Assembly: GCF_003076135.1 (NCBI RefSeq)
Contig: NZ_QDGZ01000005.1
Coordinates: forward strand, 124,001 to 188,000
Origin: Nocardioides gansuensis
Lineage (GTDB): Bacteria > Actinomycetota > Actinomycetes > Propionibacteriales > Nocardioidaceae
DNA: 64,000 bases
Direction: 5' to 3'
The notes under the pieces are model-generated. The model had not been told where the DNA came from, did not search any database, and saw nothing but the letters and a program-made list of their open reading frames with translations. The translations under genes and the position numbers were made by a program. Each line of letters opens with the position of its first letter. Position 1 is the first letter of the stretch. Below, one piece after another: positions 15,921 through 24,001 of this stretch.

Positions 15921-17498
15921 TCAGCGGGGCACGCGCACCAGCAGCCGCCCGTGCACGCACTCCATCCGCAGCTCCCGGCCGGGACCGATGGAGTCGCCGT
16001 CGAGCTGGCGCGGGGTGTCGTGGGCCGCGCGCACGACGATGGTGCGGCCGGTCATCCGGTTGATCGTCTCGTCGACCCGCGGCCGCTTGGCCAGCACCCG
16101 GAAGGCCAGCGGGATCCAGGACCAGAAGCCCTTGGGGTGGAGGATCACCACGTCGAGGCGGCCGTCGTCGATGGCAGCGTCGGGGAGCAGCGGCATGCCG
16201 GCCTGGAGGTAGCCGACGTTGCCGACCACGACCGTGCGGGCCCGGTGGGTGGTGACCTCGCCGTCGTCGACCTGCACCTCGACCTTCACGGCGGGGAACA
16301 TCAGCGACTTCAGGGCGGACAGGACGTAGGCGATCCAGCCGACCCTCTTCTTGATGTCCTCGTTGACGCCCTCCATGATCGCGGCGTCGAAGCCCATCCC
16401 GGCCATCACCATGAAGTGGGTGTCCTCGAAGCCGTCGCCGCTCACGTCGACGAGGTCGATGGCGCGGTCCTGCCCGTTGAGGGCGACATCGATCGCGGAC
16501 CGGAGGTAGAGGGGGATGTCGAGGTTGCGGGCCAGCAGGTTGCCGGTGCCGGCCGGCACGATGCCGACCGGGATGCCGGTGCCGGCGAGCTCGGCGCACA
16601 CCTCGCGCACGGTGCCGTCACCGCCGCAGACGAGCACCAGGTCGGCCCCGGCGACGGACGCCTTCTCGGCCATGCCCGTGCCGGGATCCTCCACGGTCGT
16701 GTAGTGCCACTCCGGCTCCGACCAGCCCGACTCGCGGGCCATCGCGCTGACGATCGAGCGGAACTGCCCGGCGTCCTCGACCTTGATCGGGTTGAGCACC
16801 ACGTGCAGCCGGCGCTCGGAGGTGAAGACCTCGGGCAGCGGCTCGACGCTCTCCGCGTGGCCGCGCGGCAGCGGCGACCACAGCGCGAGACACACCAGCG
16901 CGATCCCGCCGCCGAGCAGGACGCCGCCGAGCACGTCGCTCGGCCAGTGCCGGCCCAGCAGCACCCGGTCGAGGCAGATCACGACGAGCAGCACCGCCAG
17001 CCCGGCGTACACCCCCCGGCGCAGCCCGCCGCGGCGCACGAGCATGAGCGCCACGACCGCCAGCACCGTGCAGAGCGCGGCACCGGTCGAGGCGTGCCCG
17101 GAGGGGAAGGCCTTGGTGTCGAGCAGCCCGACGCTGTCCTGCCACTCCGGCCGGGCGCGGCCGAGCAGGCGCTTGAGGCCCTGGGTCACCAGCCAGGTGC
17201 TGAGCATGGTGAGCACGACGTACGCCGCGGCGCGGGGATGCTTCTGGAGGAGCAGTGCGCCGCCGAGGAGGACCGTGATCACCAGCATGCCGAGCGTGCC
17301 GAAGACGTGCTCGACGACCCGCAGCGCGACGATCAGGGTCGCGTGGCCGTCGGCCCAGTCCTCCGCCCGGCGCCCCCACGCGTCGACGGAGTCGAGCGGG
17401 TAGCGGTCCTGGGTGGTGACCATCCAGGCCAGCACGGCGAAGGCGACCAGCAGGGCGCCGGCCCGGGCGAGGTGGGCGGAGCGGGGTCGGTCGAGCAC
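15921..17498 (-). CDS. PAP2 phosphatase-diacylglycerol kinase fusion
   Basis: This is a 525-aa membrane enzyme. Residues 1-215 contain about five to six helices and the PAP2 phosphatase triad motifs: K109-x6-RP (KRLLGRARP), PSGH (132-135) and R178-x5-H184-x3-D188 (RHWPSD). Residues about 228-520 are a diacylglycerol/sphingosine-type kinase catalytic domain with VVLNPIK, the ATP-binding GGDGTV (292-297), [12 protein letters not shown] and GMGFDAAIM. The two activities would dephosphorylate and phosphorylate lipids, suggesting phosphatidate or lipid II carrier recycling; the true substrate is inferred. GTG 17498 is the start; longer open frame through serS is a shadow. It is divergent from serS by 33 bp. 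Confidence 0.85.
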   Translation of the reverse strand: MLDRPRSAHLARAGALLVAFAVLAWMVTTQDRYPLDSVDAWGRRAEDWADGHATLIVALRVVEHVFGTLGMLVITVLLGGALLLQKHPRAAAYVVLTMLSTWLVTQGLKRLLGRARPEWQDSVGLLDTKAFPSGHASTGAALCTVLAVVALMLVRRGGLRRGVYAGLAVLLVVICLDRVLLGRHWPSDVLGGVLLGGGIALVCLALWSPLPRGHAESVEPLPEVFTSERRLHVVLNPIKVEDAGQFRSIVSAMARESGWSEPEWHYTTVEDPGTGMAEKASVAGADLVLVCGGDGTVREVCAELAGTGIPVGIVPAGTGNLLARNLDIPLYLRSAIDVALNGQDRAIDLVDVSGDGFEDTHFMVMAGMGFDAAIMEGVNEDIKKRVGWIAYVLSALKSLMFPAVKVEVQVDDGEVTTHRARTVVVGNVGYLQAGMPLLPDAAIDDGRLDVVILHPKGFWSWIPLAFRVLAKRPRVDETINRMTGRTIVVRAAHDTPRQLDGDSIGPGRELRMECVHGRLLVRVPR

Positions 17499-17518
17499 CG
17501 GGCCAGTATGCCTACGAC

Positions 17519-17524
17519 TAGCCT
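17519..17524 (+). promoter_or_regulatory. -10 box of serS
   Basis: TAGCCT lies 7 nt before ATG 17532, without a Shine-Dalgarno. Confidence 0.5.
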
Positions 17525-17531
17525 TGCCGCC

Positions 17532-18818
17532 ATGATCGATCCCCGCCTCCTCCGTGACGACCCCGACCGCGTGCGCGCCGCCCAGGCCAAGCGCGGGCTC
17601 TCCGCGGACGTGGTCGACACGGCGCTGGCCGCCGACCGGGCCCGCCGCGACGCGATCGCCGCCTTCGAGGCTCGCCGGGCCGAGCAGAAGGCGGCCGGCA
17701 AGGACGTCGCGAAGGCCCAGGGCGAGGAGAAGCAGGCGCTGCTCGCGAAGGTCAAGGACCTGGCCGCCGAGGTGAAGCGGCTCGAGTCCGCCCTCGCCGA
17801 GGCCGAGCAGGCGTGGGACGACGCGATCAAGGCCATCCCCAACGTCGCGGCCGACGAGGCCCCCGCGGGCGGCGAGGACGACTTCGTCGTGCTCGAGCAC
17901 GTCGGCAAGCCGCGCGACTTCGAGGCCGAGGGCTTCGCTCCGCGCGACCACGTCGAGCTGGGCCGGCTCCTCGGCGCCATCGACCTCGAGCGGGGCGCCA
18001 AGGTCAGCGGCAGCCGCTTCTATTTCCTGACCGGCGTCGGCGCCCAGCTCGAGCTGGCCCTGGTCAACATGGCGATGGACCAGGCCCGGGCCGCCGGCTT
18101 CACCCAGGTGATCGCGCCGTCGCTGGTCAAGCCGCGCGCGATGGACGGCACTGGCTTCCTCGGCCAGGCCGCCGACGACGTCTACCGGATCGAGGGCGAG
18201 GACCTCTACCTCGTCGGCACCAGCGAGGTCCCGATGGCGGCCTACCACTCCGACGAGATCCTCGACGCGGCCTCGCTGCCGCTGCGCTACGCCGCCTTCA
18301 GCCCGTGCTTCCGCAAGGAGGCCGGCTCGCACGGCAAGGACACCAAGGGCATCATCCGGGTGCACTGGTTCGACAAGGTCGAGATGTTCGTCTACACCAC
18401 GGTCGAGGAGTCGTACGCCGAGCACGAGCGGCTGCTGGGCTGGGAGAAGGAGTTCCTCGACAAGCTCGAGCTGGCCTACCGGGTCATCGACGTGGCCGCC
18501 GGTGACCTCGGCCTGAGCGCGCAGCGGAAGTTCGACTGCGAGGCGTGGATCCCCACCCAGGGCAGGTACCGCGAGCTCACGTCGACCTCCAACTGCACCG
18601 AGTTCCAGAGCCGTCGCCTCGACATCCGCACCAGGGTCGACGGCCAGACGGCGCCGGTCGCCACGCTCAACGGCACCCTCACCGCGATCACCCGGGCCAT
18701 CGTCGCGATCCTCGAGACCCACCAGCAGGCGGACGGGTCGGTGCGCGTCCCGAAGGCGCTGCAGCCCTACCTCGGCGGGCTCGAGGTGCTCACCCCGATC
18801 GGCTCGATCGGTGGCTGA
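17532..18818 (+). CDS. serS: Seryl-tRNA synthetase
   Basis: This 428-aa class II synthetase charges tRNA-Ser. The N-terminal arm (about 30-105) is a long antiparallel coiled coil that grips the tRNA long variable arm. Motif 2 appears in [27 protein letters not shown] and motif 3 in [35 protein letters not shown] and [16 protein letters not shown] complete the active site. The tRNA-Ser(CGA) gene at 27505-27594 would encode one substrate. ATG 17532 follows a TAGCCT box and has no ribosome-binding site. The HAD gene starts 7 nt before its stop. Confidence 0.97.
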   Translation: MIDPRLLRDDPDRVRAAQAKRGLSADVVDTALAADRARRDAIAAFEARRAEQKAAGKDVAKAQGEEKQALLAKVKDLAAEVKRLESALAEAEQAWDDAIKAIPNVAADEAPAGGEDDFVVLEHVGKPRDFEAEGFAPRDHVELGRLLGAIDLERGAKVSGSRFYFLTGVGAQLELALVNMAMDQARAAGFTQVIAPSLVKPRAMDGTGFLGQAADDVYRIEGEDLYLVGTSEVPMAAYHSDEILDAASLPLRYAAFSPCFRKEAGSHGKDTKGIIRVHWFDKVEMFVYTTVEESYAEHERLLGWEKEFLDKLELAYRVIDVAAGDLGLSAQRKFDCEAWIPTQGRYRELTSTSNCTEFQSRRLDIRTRVDGQTAPVATLNGTLTAITRAIVAILETHQQADGSVRVPKALQPYLGGLEVLTPIGSIGG

Positions 18819-19677
18819 GGTGCGACCGGAGCGAGCCTCCGAACCCCACGGCGACTGGCGCCCGCAGCTGGTCGCCCTCGACATCGACGGCACCCTGCTC
18901 AAGTGGGTCGACGGGCAGTCCGATCCCTACGAGACCATTCCGACGGTCGTCCACGACGCGGTGCAGCGCGTCCTCGACGCCGGGTCGCACGTCGTACTCG
19001 CCAGCGGGCGCAGCCCGCACGGCATGACCCGGATCGCCGACATGCTCGCCCTGCACCGCGACCCCGACGAGCGGCTCTGGATCGTGGCGTCGAACGGCGC
19101 CGTGATCCTCCGCTACCCGCCCGTCGAGGTCGTGCACGAGGAGACCTTCGACGCGCGCCCCGCGGTGGAGGCGGTGCTGCGCGAGCACCCGAAGGCGCTG
19201 GTCGCGGTGGAGGAGCGGGCCGTCGGTGGCTACCGGGTCAACCGGCACTTCCCCGAGGGCGAGCTCTCCGGCGAGATGATCCTCACCGAGGTCGACGAGA
19301 TCGTCGCCAAGCCGGTCAGTCGCGTGATCATCCGCGACCCCGCCGCCACGGCGGACGACTTCGTCGAGCTCGCGGCGCGGCTCGGGCTGCACGGCACCGA
19401 CTACGTCGTCGGGTGGACCGCCTGGCTCGACCTGTCCCCGGTCGGGGTCTCCAAGGCGAGCGGCCTGCAGCGGGTGGCGAGCGAGCTCGGCGTCGACCGG
19501 GCGGACACGCTCGCCATCGGCGACGGCCGCAACGACATCGAGATGCTGCGGTGGGCCGGCCGCGGGGTCGCGATGGGCCAGGCGGTGGAGGAGGTGCGGG
19601 CCGCGGCCGACGCGGTGACCGTGCCCGTGCACGAGGACGGGGCCGCCGTCGAGCTGTCCCGCTGGTTCCCGGCGTGA
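18811..19677 (+). CDS. HAD family phosphatase (Cof type), copy 1
   Basis: This 288-aa HAD-superfamily type IIB phosphatase has motif [10 protein letters not shown] (nucleophile Asp), motif II ASGRS, a Lys in the GVSKASGL region and motif [17 protein letters not shown]. The cap domain spans about 90-205. GTG 18811 overlaps the last codons of serS by 8 nt, indicating coupled translation. The next gene is a paralogue, so the two arose by tandem duplication and diverged. Likely substrates are sugar phosphates or nucleotides; specificity is not readable. Confidence 0.88.
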   Translation: MAEVRPERASEPHGDWRPQLVALDIDGTLLKWVDGQSDPYETIPTVVHDAVQRVLDAGSHVVLASGRSPHGMTRIADMLALHRDPDERLWIVASNGAVILRYPPVEVVHEETFDARPAVEAVLREHPKALVAVEERAVGGYRVNRHFPEGELSGEMILTEVDEIVAKPVSRVIIRDPAATADDFVELAARLGLHGTDYVVGWTAWLDLSPVGVSKASGLQRVASELGVDRADTLAIGDGRNDIEMLRWAGRGVAMGQAVEEVRAAADAVTVPVHEDGAAVELSRWFPA

Positions 19678-20501
19678 CGCTGCGCAGGCCGAGGCTGGTC
19701 GCCACCGACCTCGACGGCACCCTGCTGCACTCCGACGGCACGGTCACCCCGCGGACGCGCGAGGTGCTCCGCGAGCTCGACGCCCTCGGCGTACCCGTCG
19801 TCTTCACCACCGGCCGCCCGATCCGCTGGATGGAGGGCCTGTGGGAGGCGGTCGGCGGCCACGGGCTGGCGATCTGCTCCAACGGCGCGATCGTCTACGA
19901 CGTGGAGCGGCGCGCGATCGACACGGCGCACACGCTCCCGGCCGACTCGATGCTGGAGATCGCGCGTCTGCTGCGCCGGCACCTGCCGGGCACGTCGTTC
20001 GCGCTGGAGAAGACGACCGGATTCGGCGTGGAGCCCGAGTTCGTGCGCCGCCACGACGCCACGATCCACGACCTACCGATCGACACCCTCGAGGGCCTGG
20101 TCGACGGGTCCGTGGTCAAGCTGCTCGCCCAGCACGAGGGGATCGCGCCGGAGACGTACTGGCGGCGCGTCGAGGAGCTCGTCGGCCACCTGGCCCAGGT
20201 CACCTGGTCGAGCACCTTCGCGATGGTGGAGATGAGCCCCACGGGGGTCACCAAGGCCTCGGCGCTGGCCGAGCTCGCCACCCGGCTGGAGGTCGAGGCG
20301 GCCGACGTGATCGCCTTCGGGGACATGCCCAACGACCTGCCGCTGCTCGAGTGGGCGGGCACGTCCTACGCGATGGCCAACGCCCACCCGCTCGTGCTCG
20401 AGCTCGCCGACCACCTGGCTCCCTCGCACGACGAGGACGGCGTCGCCCAGGTGCTGGCCGCGGTCTTCGGCCTGTCGGGCGAGCCCGCCCGATCCCAGTA
20501 G
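19674..20501 (+). CDS. HAD family phosphatase (Cof type), copy 2
   Basis: This is a 275-aa paralogue of the preceding gene. Motif I is VATDLDGTLLHSDG, motif II TTGRPIRWM, the Lys region GVTKASALAEL, and motif IV AFGDMPNDLPLLEWAGTSYAM. The GTG start overlaps the preceding stop (GTGA), so the serS-HAD-HAD genes form one operon. It is cytoplasmic, with a central cap domain and unknown substrate. Confidence 0.88.
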   Translation: MTLRRPRLVATDLDGTLLHSDGTVTPRTREVLRELDALGVPVVFTTGRPIRWMEGLWEAVGGHGLAICSNGAIVYDVERRAIDTAHTLPADSMLEIARLLRRHLPGTSFALEKTTGFGVEPEFVRRHDATIHDLPIDTLEGLVDGSVVKLLAQHEGIAPETYWRRVEELVGHLAQVTWSSTFAMVEMSPTGVTKASALAELATRLEVEAADVIAFGDMPNDLPLLEWAGTSYAMANAHPLVLELADHLAPSHDEDGVAQVLAAVFGLSGEPARSQ

Positions 20502-20504
20502 GCT
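20499..20504 (+). promoter_or_regulatory. -10 box of the TIMP-like gene
   Basis: TAGGCT begins in the stop codon of the HAD gene and lies 6 nt before ATG 20511. It would give a leaderless transcript independent of the serS operon. Confidence 0.45.
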
Positions 20505-20510
20505 TCCGCC

Positions 20511-21089
20511 ATGCTGCAGACCGCCGCCCGCCTGACCTGCGCGCTCCTGCTGGCGTTCGCCGGGCTCGTGCTGGTCGCCGAGGCGCCGGCGTTCGCGTGC
20601 ACCTGCGCGCCGGGGGGCCTGCCACAGCAGACCGAGCGGGTCGACGTGGTCTTCCAGGCCACGGTCGATGCGGTGACGTCGGTCGACAAGACCACGTTCG
20701 AGTACGCCGTGACGGCGACGCACGCCTACAAGGGCGACGTCCCCCGGGAGACGACGGTGCGGTCGGCCAAGCTGGGCCCCGCGTGCGGGCTCGGCGACCT
20801 GAAGGCCGGCCGCGACTACCTGTTCCTGGCCAGGGGCTCGGCAGAGCCGTTCCGCGCCAACTCCTGCGACGGCTCGGGTCCGGCCACCCCCGAGCGGGTG
20901 ACCGAGCTGGAGTCCGTGCTCGGCGAGGGGCAGTCCGTCGAGCCGCCTGCGCCGCCGACCGCGACGCGGACGCTGGTCGAGGAGTCGCCGCCGCCCTCGT
21001 TCGCGCGCCTGGCCGCCCCCGGCGCCGCCGTCGTACTGCTGTCCGTCCTCGGCCTGCTCGTGCTCGGGCGGAGGTCGCGGCGCCCATGA
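20511..21089 (+). CDS. TIMP-like exported, membrane-anchored protein
   Basis: This 192-aa protein starts with a signal peptide whose cleavage after AFA (residue 29) would expose Cys30 in CTCAPGG, the same N-terminal C-T-C pattern as tissue inhibitors of metalloproteinases. An OB-fold-like strand series follows (VDVVFQATVDAVTSVDKTTFEYAVTATHAYKGDV), then CGLGDLKAGRDYLFLARG and NSCDG, which supply partner cysteines. A Pro-rich stalk and one C-terminal helix with a basic end anchor it to the membrane. Inhibition of a protease is a hypothesis; bacterial TIMP-like proteins are poorly studied. The micro-ORF overlaps its stop. Confidence 0.72.
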   Translation: MLQTAARLTCALLLAFAGLVLVAEAPAFACTCAPGGLPQQTERVDVVFQATVDAVTSVDKTTFEYAVTATHAYKGDVPRETTVRSAKLGPACGLGDLKAGRDYLFLARGSAEPFRANSCDGSGPATPERVTELESVLGEGQSVEPPAPPTATRTLVEESPPPSFARLAAPGAAVVLLSVLGLLVLGRRSRRP

Positions 21090-21184
21090 CCTACGACGAG
21101 TTCGTGGGCTGGCGCGCGCTCTTCGGCGCCTTCGCCCTGGTCGTGGTGGGCGTCCTCATCTGGCGCACCTACCGCCGCCCCTGA
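21086..21184 (+). CDS. 32-aa single-helix membrane micro-ORF
   Basis: ATG 21086 overlaps the stop of the TIMP-like gene as ATGA. The product has a short polar N-terminus (MTYDEFVGWRALF), one hydrophobic helix (FGAFALVVVGVLIWR) and a basic TYRRP end, an N-out/C-in-type small membrane protein. It is immediately followed by a strong terminator hairpin, so it is the last gene of the unit. The start-stop overlap and clean helix support reality; it could still be chance. Function is unknown, possibly a partner of the TIMP-like protein. Confidence 0.55.
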   Translation: MTYDEFVGWRALFGAFALVVVGVLIWRTYRRP

Positions 21185-21190
21185 GGTACG

Positions 21191-21241
21191 CCGTGACAAG
21201 GAGACCCTCCCACGCGGTCGTGGAGGGTCCCTTCGTCACGG
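21191..21241. terminator. Large bipartite convergent terminator
   Basis: CCGTGAC/GTCACGG (21191-21197, 21235-21241) encloses GACCCTCC/GGAGGGTC (21203-21210, 21222-21229). It lies between the convergent micro-ORF and Bpa genes. Confidence 0.72.
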
Positions 21242-21287
21242 ACTATCCCGACGAGCCGGCTCGGCCCGTCCCGGTGAGCGGGTCAGG

Positions 21288-21893
21288 TCAGAGATACATC
21301 CCGCCGGAGTCGCCGTGCGACGGCGGCTGCCCCGGCTGCGGGGGCTGGCCCGGCTGGCCGTCCGCGGGGCCACTCTGCCCCGGGGGCATCAGCCCCGGGA
21401 GGGCCTTGCGCATCTGCTCGAGCTGGGCGCGCGCGGCGACCTGCTGGGCGTAGATCGCGGTCTGGATGCCGTGGAAGAGGCCCTCGAGCCACCCGACGAG
21501 CTGGGCCTGCGCGATCCGCAGCTCGCCCTCGGACGGCGTCCCCTCCTCGGTGAAGGGCAGCGAGAGCCGCTCCAGCTCCTCGACGAGCTCGGGGGCGAGC
21601 CCCGCCTCGAGCTCCCTGATCGAGGCGTGGTGGATCTCCTTGAGGCGGGCGCGGCTGGCCTCGTCGAGCGGGGCCGCCTTCACCTCCTCGAGCAGCTGGC
21701 GGATCATGCTGCCGATCCGCATCACCTTGGCCGGCTGCTCCACCAGCTCGGTGATGTGGCGCTCGCCCTCGGAGTCGTCGTCCTGGGGCATCGTCGGCAG
21801 CGCGCTGGCGGGGATCGTGCCCATGGGCTGCCCGTCGGGTCCGATGACCACGATCTGCTCCTCGTCCTGCTGTCCCTGCGGGGTCTCGCTCAT
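21288..21893 (-). CDS. bpa: Bacterial proteasome activator Bpa
   Basis: This 201-aa protein matches Bpa, the ATP-independent ring activator that opens the 20S proteasome gate. The helical core (about 50-165) contains KVMRIGSMIRQLLEEVKAAP, ELEAGLAPELVEELERLSLPF and GWLEGLFHGIQTAIYAQQVAAR. A flexible Pro/Gly tail ends in GGMYL, a variant of the family's GQYL gate-opening C-terminus with Tyr-Leu retained. ATG 21893 gives the standard acidic N-terminus. It implies that the genome encodes a 20S proteasome elsewhere. Confidence 0.93.
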   Translation of the reverse strand: MSETPQGQQDEEQIVVIGPDGQPMGTIPASALPTMPQDDDSEGERHITELVEQPAKVMRIGSMIRQLLEEVKAAPLDEASRARLKEIHHASIRELEAGLAPELVEELERLSLPFTEEGTPSEGELRIAQAQLVGWLEGLFHGIQTAIYAQQVAARAQLEQMRKALPGLMPPGQSGPADGQPGQPPQPGQPPSHGDSGGMYL

Positions 21894-21898
21894 GGCCA

Positions 21899-22891
21899 CT
21901 ACCCTACGGTCAGCACGATCTTGCCGACGTGACCGCTGTCCGCCATCAGCCGATGCGCCTCGGCCACCTCGTCCAGCGGCAGCATGGTGTGGACGACGGG
22001 ACGCACCACCCCGTCCGCGACCAGCGGCCACACGTGCTCGACGACGGAGGCGCAGATGGCTGCCTTCTCCTCGGGCGGACGGGTCCGCAGCGAGGTGGCG
22101 ATCACGGCGCCGCGCTTGCGCAGCAGCTTGCCGATGTCGAGCTCGCCCTTCGTGCCGCCCTGCATGCCGATGATGACCAGGCGGCCCTCGGTGGCGAGCG
22201 CGTCGACGTTGCGGCCGAGATACTTGGCGCCCATGTTGTCGAGGATGACGTCCGCGCCGCCGGCCTCCCTCAGCACCGCGACGAAGTCCTCCTCGCGGTA
22301 GTTGATGGCCACGTCGGCGCCCAGCTCGACGCAGGTGCGCAGCTTCTCCGCCGACCCTGCGGTCGCGTAGACGCGGGCGGACAGCGCCGTCGCGAGCTGG
22401 ATGGCCATCGTGCCGATGCCGCCCGCGCCGCCGTGCACCAGGAACCTCTCGCCGGGCCGCAGACCGGCGACCATGAACACGTTGGACCACACCGTGCACG
22501 CGACCTCGGGCAGCGCGGCCGCCTCGACCAGCGACACCCCCTCCGGCACCGGCATCAGCTGGCCGGCCGGCACGGCCACCCGCTCGGCGTACCCACCACC
22601 AGCCAGCAGCGCGCACGCCTCGTCGCCGACCGCCCAGTCCTCGACGCCGACCGCCCAGTCCTCGACGCCGGGCCCGACGGCGGACACGACGCCGCTGCAC
22701 TCGAGGCCGATCACGTCGGAGGTTCCGGGCGGGGGCGAGTAAAGGCCCCGCCGCTGCAAGAGGTCGGCGCGGTTGACAGCGGTGGCGGCCACGTCGAGGA
22801 CGACCTCGCCGGGTCCGGGCGTCGGGTCGGGCAGCTCGCCCACGGACAGGACCTCGGGGCCTCCGGCTCCGGAGGCGATCACGGCTCGCAT
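21899..22891 (-). CDS. NAD(P)H-quinone oxidoreductase (PIG3-like)
   Basis: This 330-aa zinc-independent medium-chain reductase of the quinone oxidoreductase type has the N-terminal GroES-like domain (AVNRADLLQRRGLYSPPPG, GLECSGVV) and the Rossmann motif GGAGGIGTMAIQLA (about 149-162). ATLADVAINYREEDF and DNMGAKYLGRN are typical of PIG3-like enzymes that reduce quinones with NADPH. A 21-nt tandem duplication inserts an extra copy of VEDWAVG in the loop about residue 76-89. The Bpa gene starts 5 nt after its stop. Confidence 0.9.
   Translation of the reverse strand: MRAVIASGAGGPEVLSVGELPDPTPGPGEVVLDVAATAVNRADLLQRRGLYSPPPGTSDVIGLECSGVVSAVGPGVEDWAVGVEDWAVGDEACALLAGGGYAERVAVPAGQLMPVPEGVSLVEAAALPEVACTVWSNVFMVAGLRPGERFLVHGGAGGIGTMAIQLATALSARVYATAGSAEKLRTCVELGADVAINYREEDFVAVLREAGGADVILDNMGAKYLGRNVDALATEGRLVIIGMQGGTKGELDIGKLLRKRGAVIATSLRTRPPEEKAAICASVVEHVWPLVADGVVRPVVHTMLPLDEVAEAHRLMADSGHVGKIVLTVG
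22625..22666. repeat. In-frame 21-nt tandem duplication
   Basis: Two identical 21-nt units (22625-22645, 22646-22666) encode VEDWAVG twice within the quinone oxidoreductase. Perfect identity suggests recent slippage. Confidence 0.9.
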
Positions 22892-22939
22892 GGCGGCCAG
22901 CCTGCCACGCCGGGCGCTCGTCCAGCCGGTCGAGACCGC

Positions 22940-23263
22940 CTACTCGTCGAAGGACTCGCCCGTGTGGTCGACGAACGAGTCGTCCGGGACGGGGTCGTCG
23001 ATCTCGTGGGGGTCGGGCGCGTCGGCCGGGCGGTCCCACTTCTCGGCGAGCAGCTGGGCGCGGGCTGCCAAGGCCTCGATCTCGTCGGGGCTGCTCGCCC
23101 CCGAGCCGACGGCGATGCCGAGGAGGTACGTCGTGATGGGCGCCGCGGTGCGCTGCACGTTGTGTGCCGCCTCCCGGGCCAGGTCGAGCACCAGGGCCTC
23201 GTCGACCTCAGTCTCGACGTCGAGCACGTCGCTCAGCTCATCGATCCAGTCGTGGAGGTTCAC
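22940..23263 (-). CDS. DUF6457 domain protein
   Basis: This 107-aa acidic protein has a helical N-terminus (NLHDWIDELSDVLDVETEVDEALVLDLAREAAHNVQR) and a disordered acidic tail (DPHEIDDPVPDDSFVDHTGESFDE). It matches the DUF6457 type, usually encoded beside or fused to molybdenum-cofactor nucleotidyltransferases, as here. GTG 23263 is selected because it begins at the family N-terminus (MNLHDWIDEL). It lies 47 nt downstream of the MobA-like gene and is probably co-transcribed. The function is unknown. Confidence 0.82.
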   Translation of the reverse strand: MNLHDWIDELSDVLDVETEVDEALVLDLAREAAHNVQRTAAPITTYLLGIAVGSGASSPDEIEALAARAQLLAEKWDRPADAPDPHEIDDPVPDDSFVDHTGESFDE

Positions 23264-23310
23264 AGTGCCCAATGTGCTCTTGCCGAGCCCGCGCCGCAAC
23301 CGGTTCGGCC

Positions 23311-23886
23311 TCACTCCTGCAGGTCGCGCAGGTCCTCCCACGTGTCGATGTCGATCCCTTCGCGCTCGGCCGCCGGCACGTCGGCGAGGTCGAGCGGGTC
23401 CAGGAGGTCGCGCAACGCCATCCCGTGCTGGTGCTCCAGGTCCGGCCGCACCTGGGCGAGCCGGGCCGCGTCGAGGACGCCGCACAGCTGCCGCCGCCCG
23501 TCGCGCGAGAGGAACGCGCCGTCGCGGCCGACGGCGGCCTCGCGCAGCCTGCGCATCGTGTACGCCGTGACGTGGGGCATGTCGACGGCCAGCACGCCGA
23601 CCAGCGCGGGCGGACGGAGCATGGCGTCGACGCCGGTGAGCAGCCCCGCGACCGGGCCGCCGCGGGGCGGGTCCTCGCGCGTGAAGGTCACGGGCCGGTC
23701 CGTGCGCACCGTCTCGAGGCCGACCACCACCACCTCGTCGGCGTCGAGGTAGGCCTCGATGGCGAGCTCGAGGAGCGTGCGGCCCCCGATCTCGATCGAG
23801 CCCTTGTCGATGCCGTCCATGCGCGCGGCCGTGCCGCCCGCGAGCACGATGCCGCGGAAGCCGCTGGCCGAGAGGTCGAAGTCCAC
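23311..23886 (-). CDS. MobA-like molybdenum cofactor guanylyltransferase
   Basis: This 191-aa nucleotidyltransferase carries GIVLAGGTAARMDGIDKGSIEIGG, the LAGG-x-(S/T)xRM-x-DK signature that binds nucleotide triphosphate, PRGGPVAGLLTGVD, and the metal-binding acid in GVLAVDMPHV. Family members transfer GMP or CMP to molybdopterin. It differs from canonical MobA in the RMDGIDKG spacing, so another sugar or cofactor nucleotidyltransferase role is possible. The start is GTG 23886. The DUF6457 gene follows; divergently lies the nitrilase gene across a long palindrome. Confidence 0.83.
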   Translation of the reverse strand: MDFDLSASGFRGIVLAGGTAARMDGIDKGSIEIGGRTLLELAIEAYLDADEVVVVGLETVRTDRPVTFTREDPPRGGPVAGLLTGVDAMLRPPALVGVLAVDMPHVTAYTMRRLREAAVGRDGAFLSRDGRRQLCGVLDAARLAQVRPDLEHQHGMALRDLLDPLDLADVPAAEREGIDIDTWEDLRDLQE

Positions 23887-23912
23887 GCGCTGATTGTCAC
23901 CCCTCGGGCCCG

Positions 23913-23973
23913 GGTAGTTCAGGGAGGAATGGACGAGATCCCGGCCACTCTCGTCCATTCCTCCCTTACTACC
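23913..23973. repeat. Long inverted repeat between mobA-like and nitrilase genes
   Basis: A 16-bp perfect dyad (GGGAGGAATGGACGAG, 23922-23937, with its complement 23950-23965) around a 12-nt loop extends after a one-base asymmetry by GGTAGT/ACTACC. The total span is 61 nt. It fills the divergent promoter region. Confidence 0.85.
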
Positions 23974-24001
23974 TCCTGCCACGGCTGGCAGTCTGGGGGG
24001 C

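Noticed and set aside
15516..18818. A 1100-residue plus-strand open frame running through DUF4446, the PAP2-kinase region and serS
   Set aside because: Only its 3' part is serS. The rest is out of frame with DUF4446 and antisense to the PAP2-kinase gene, with His/Arg/Gly-rich low-complexity residues typical of shadow frames in GC-rich DNA.
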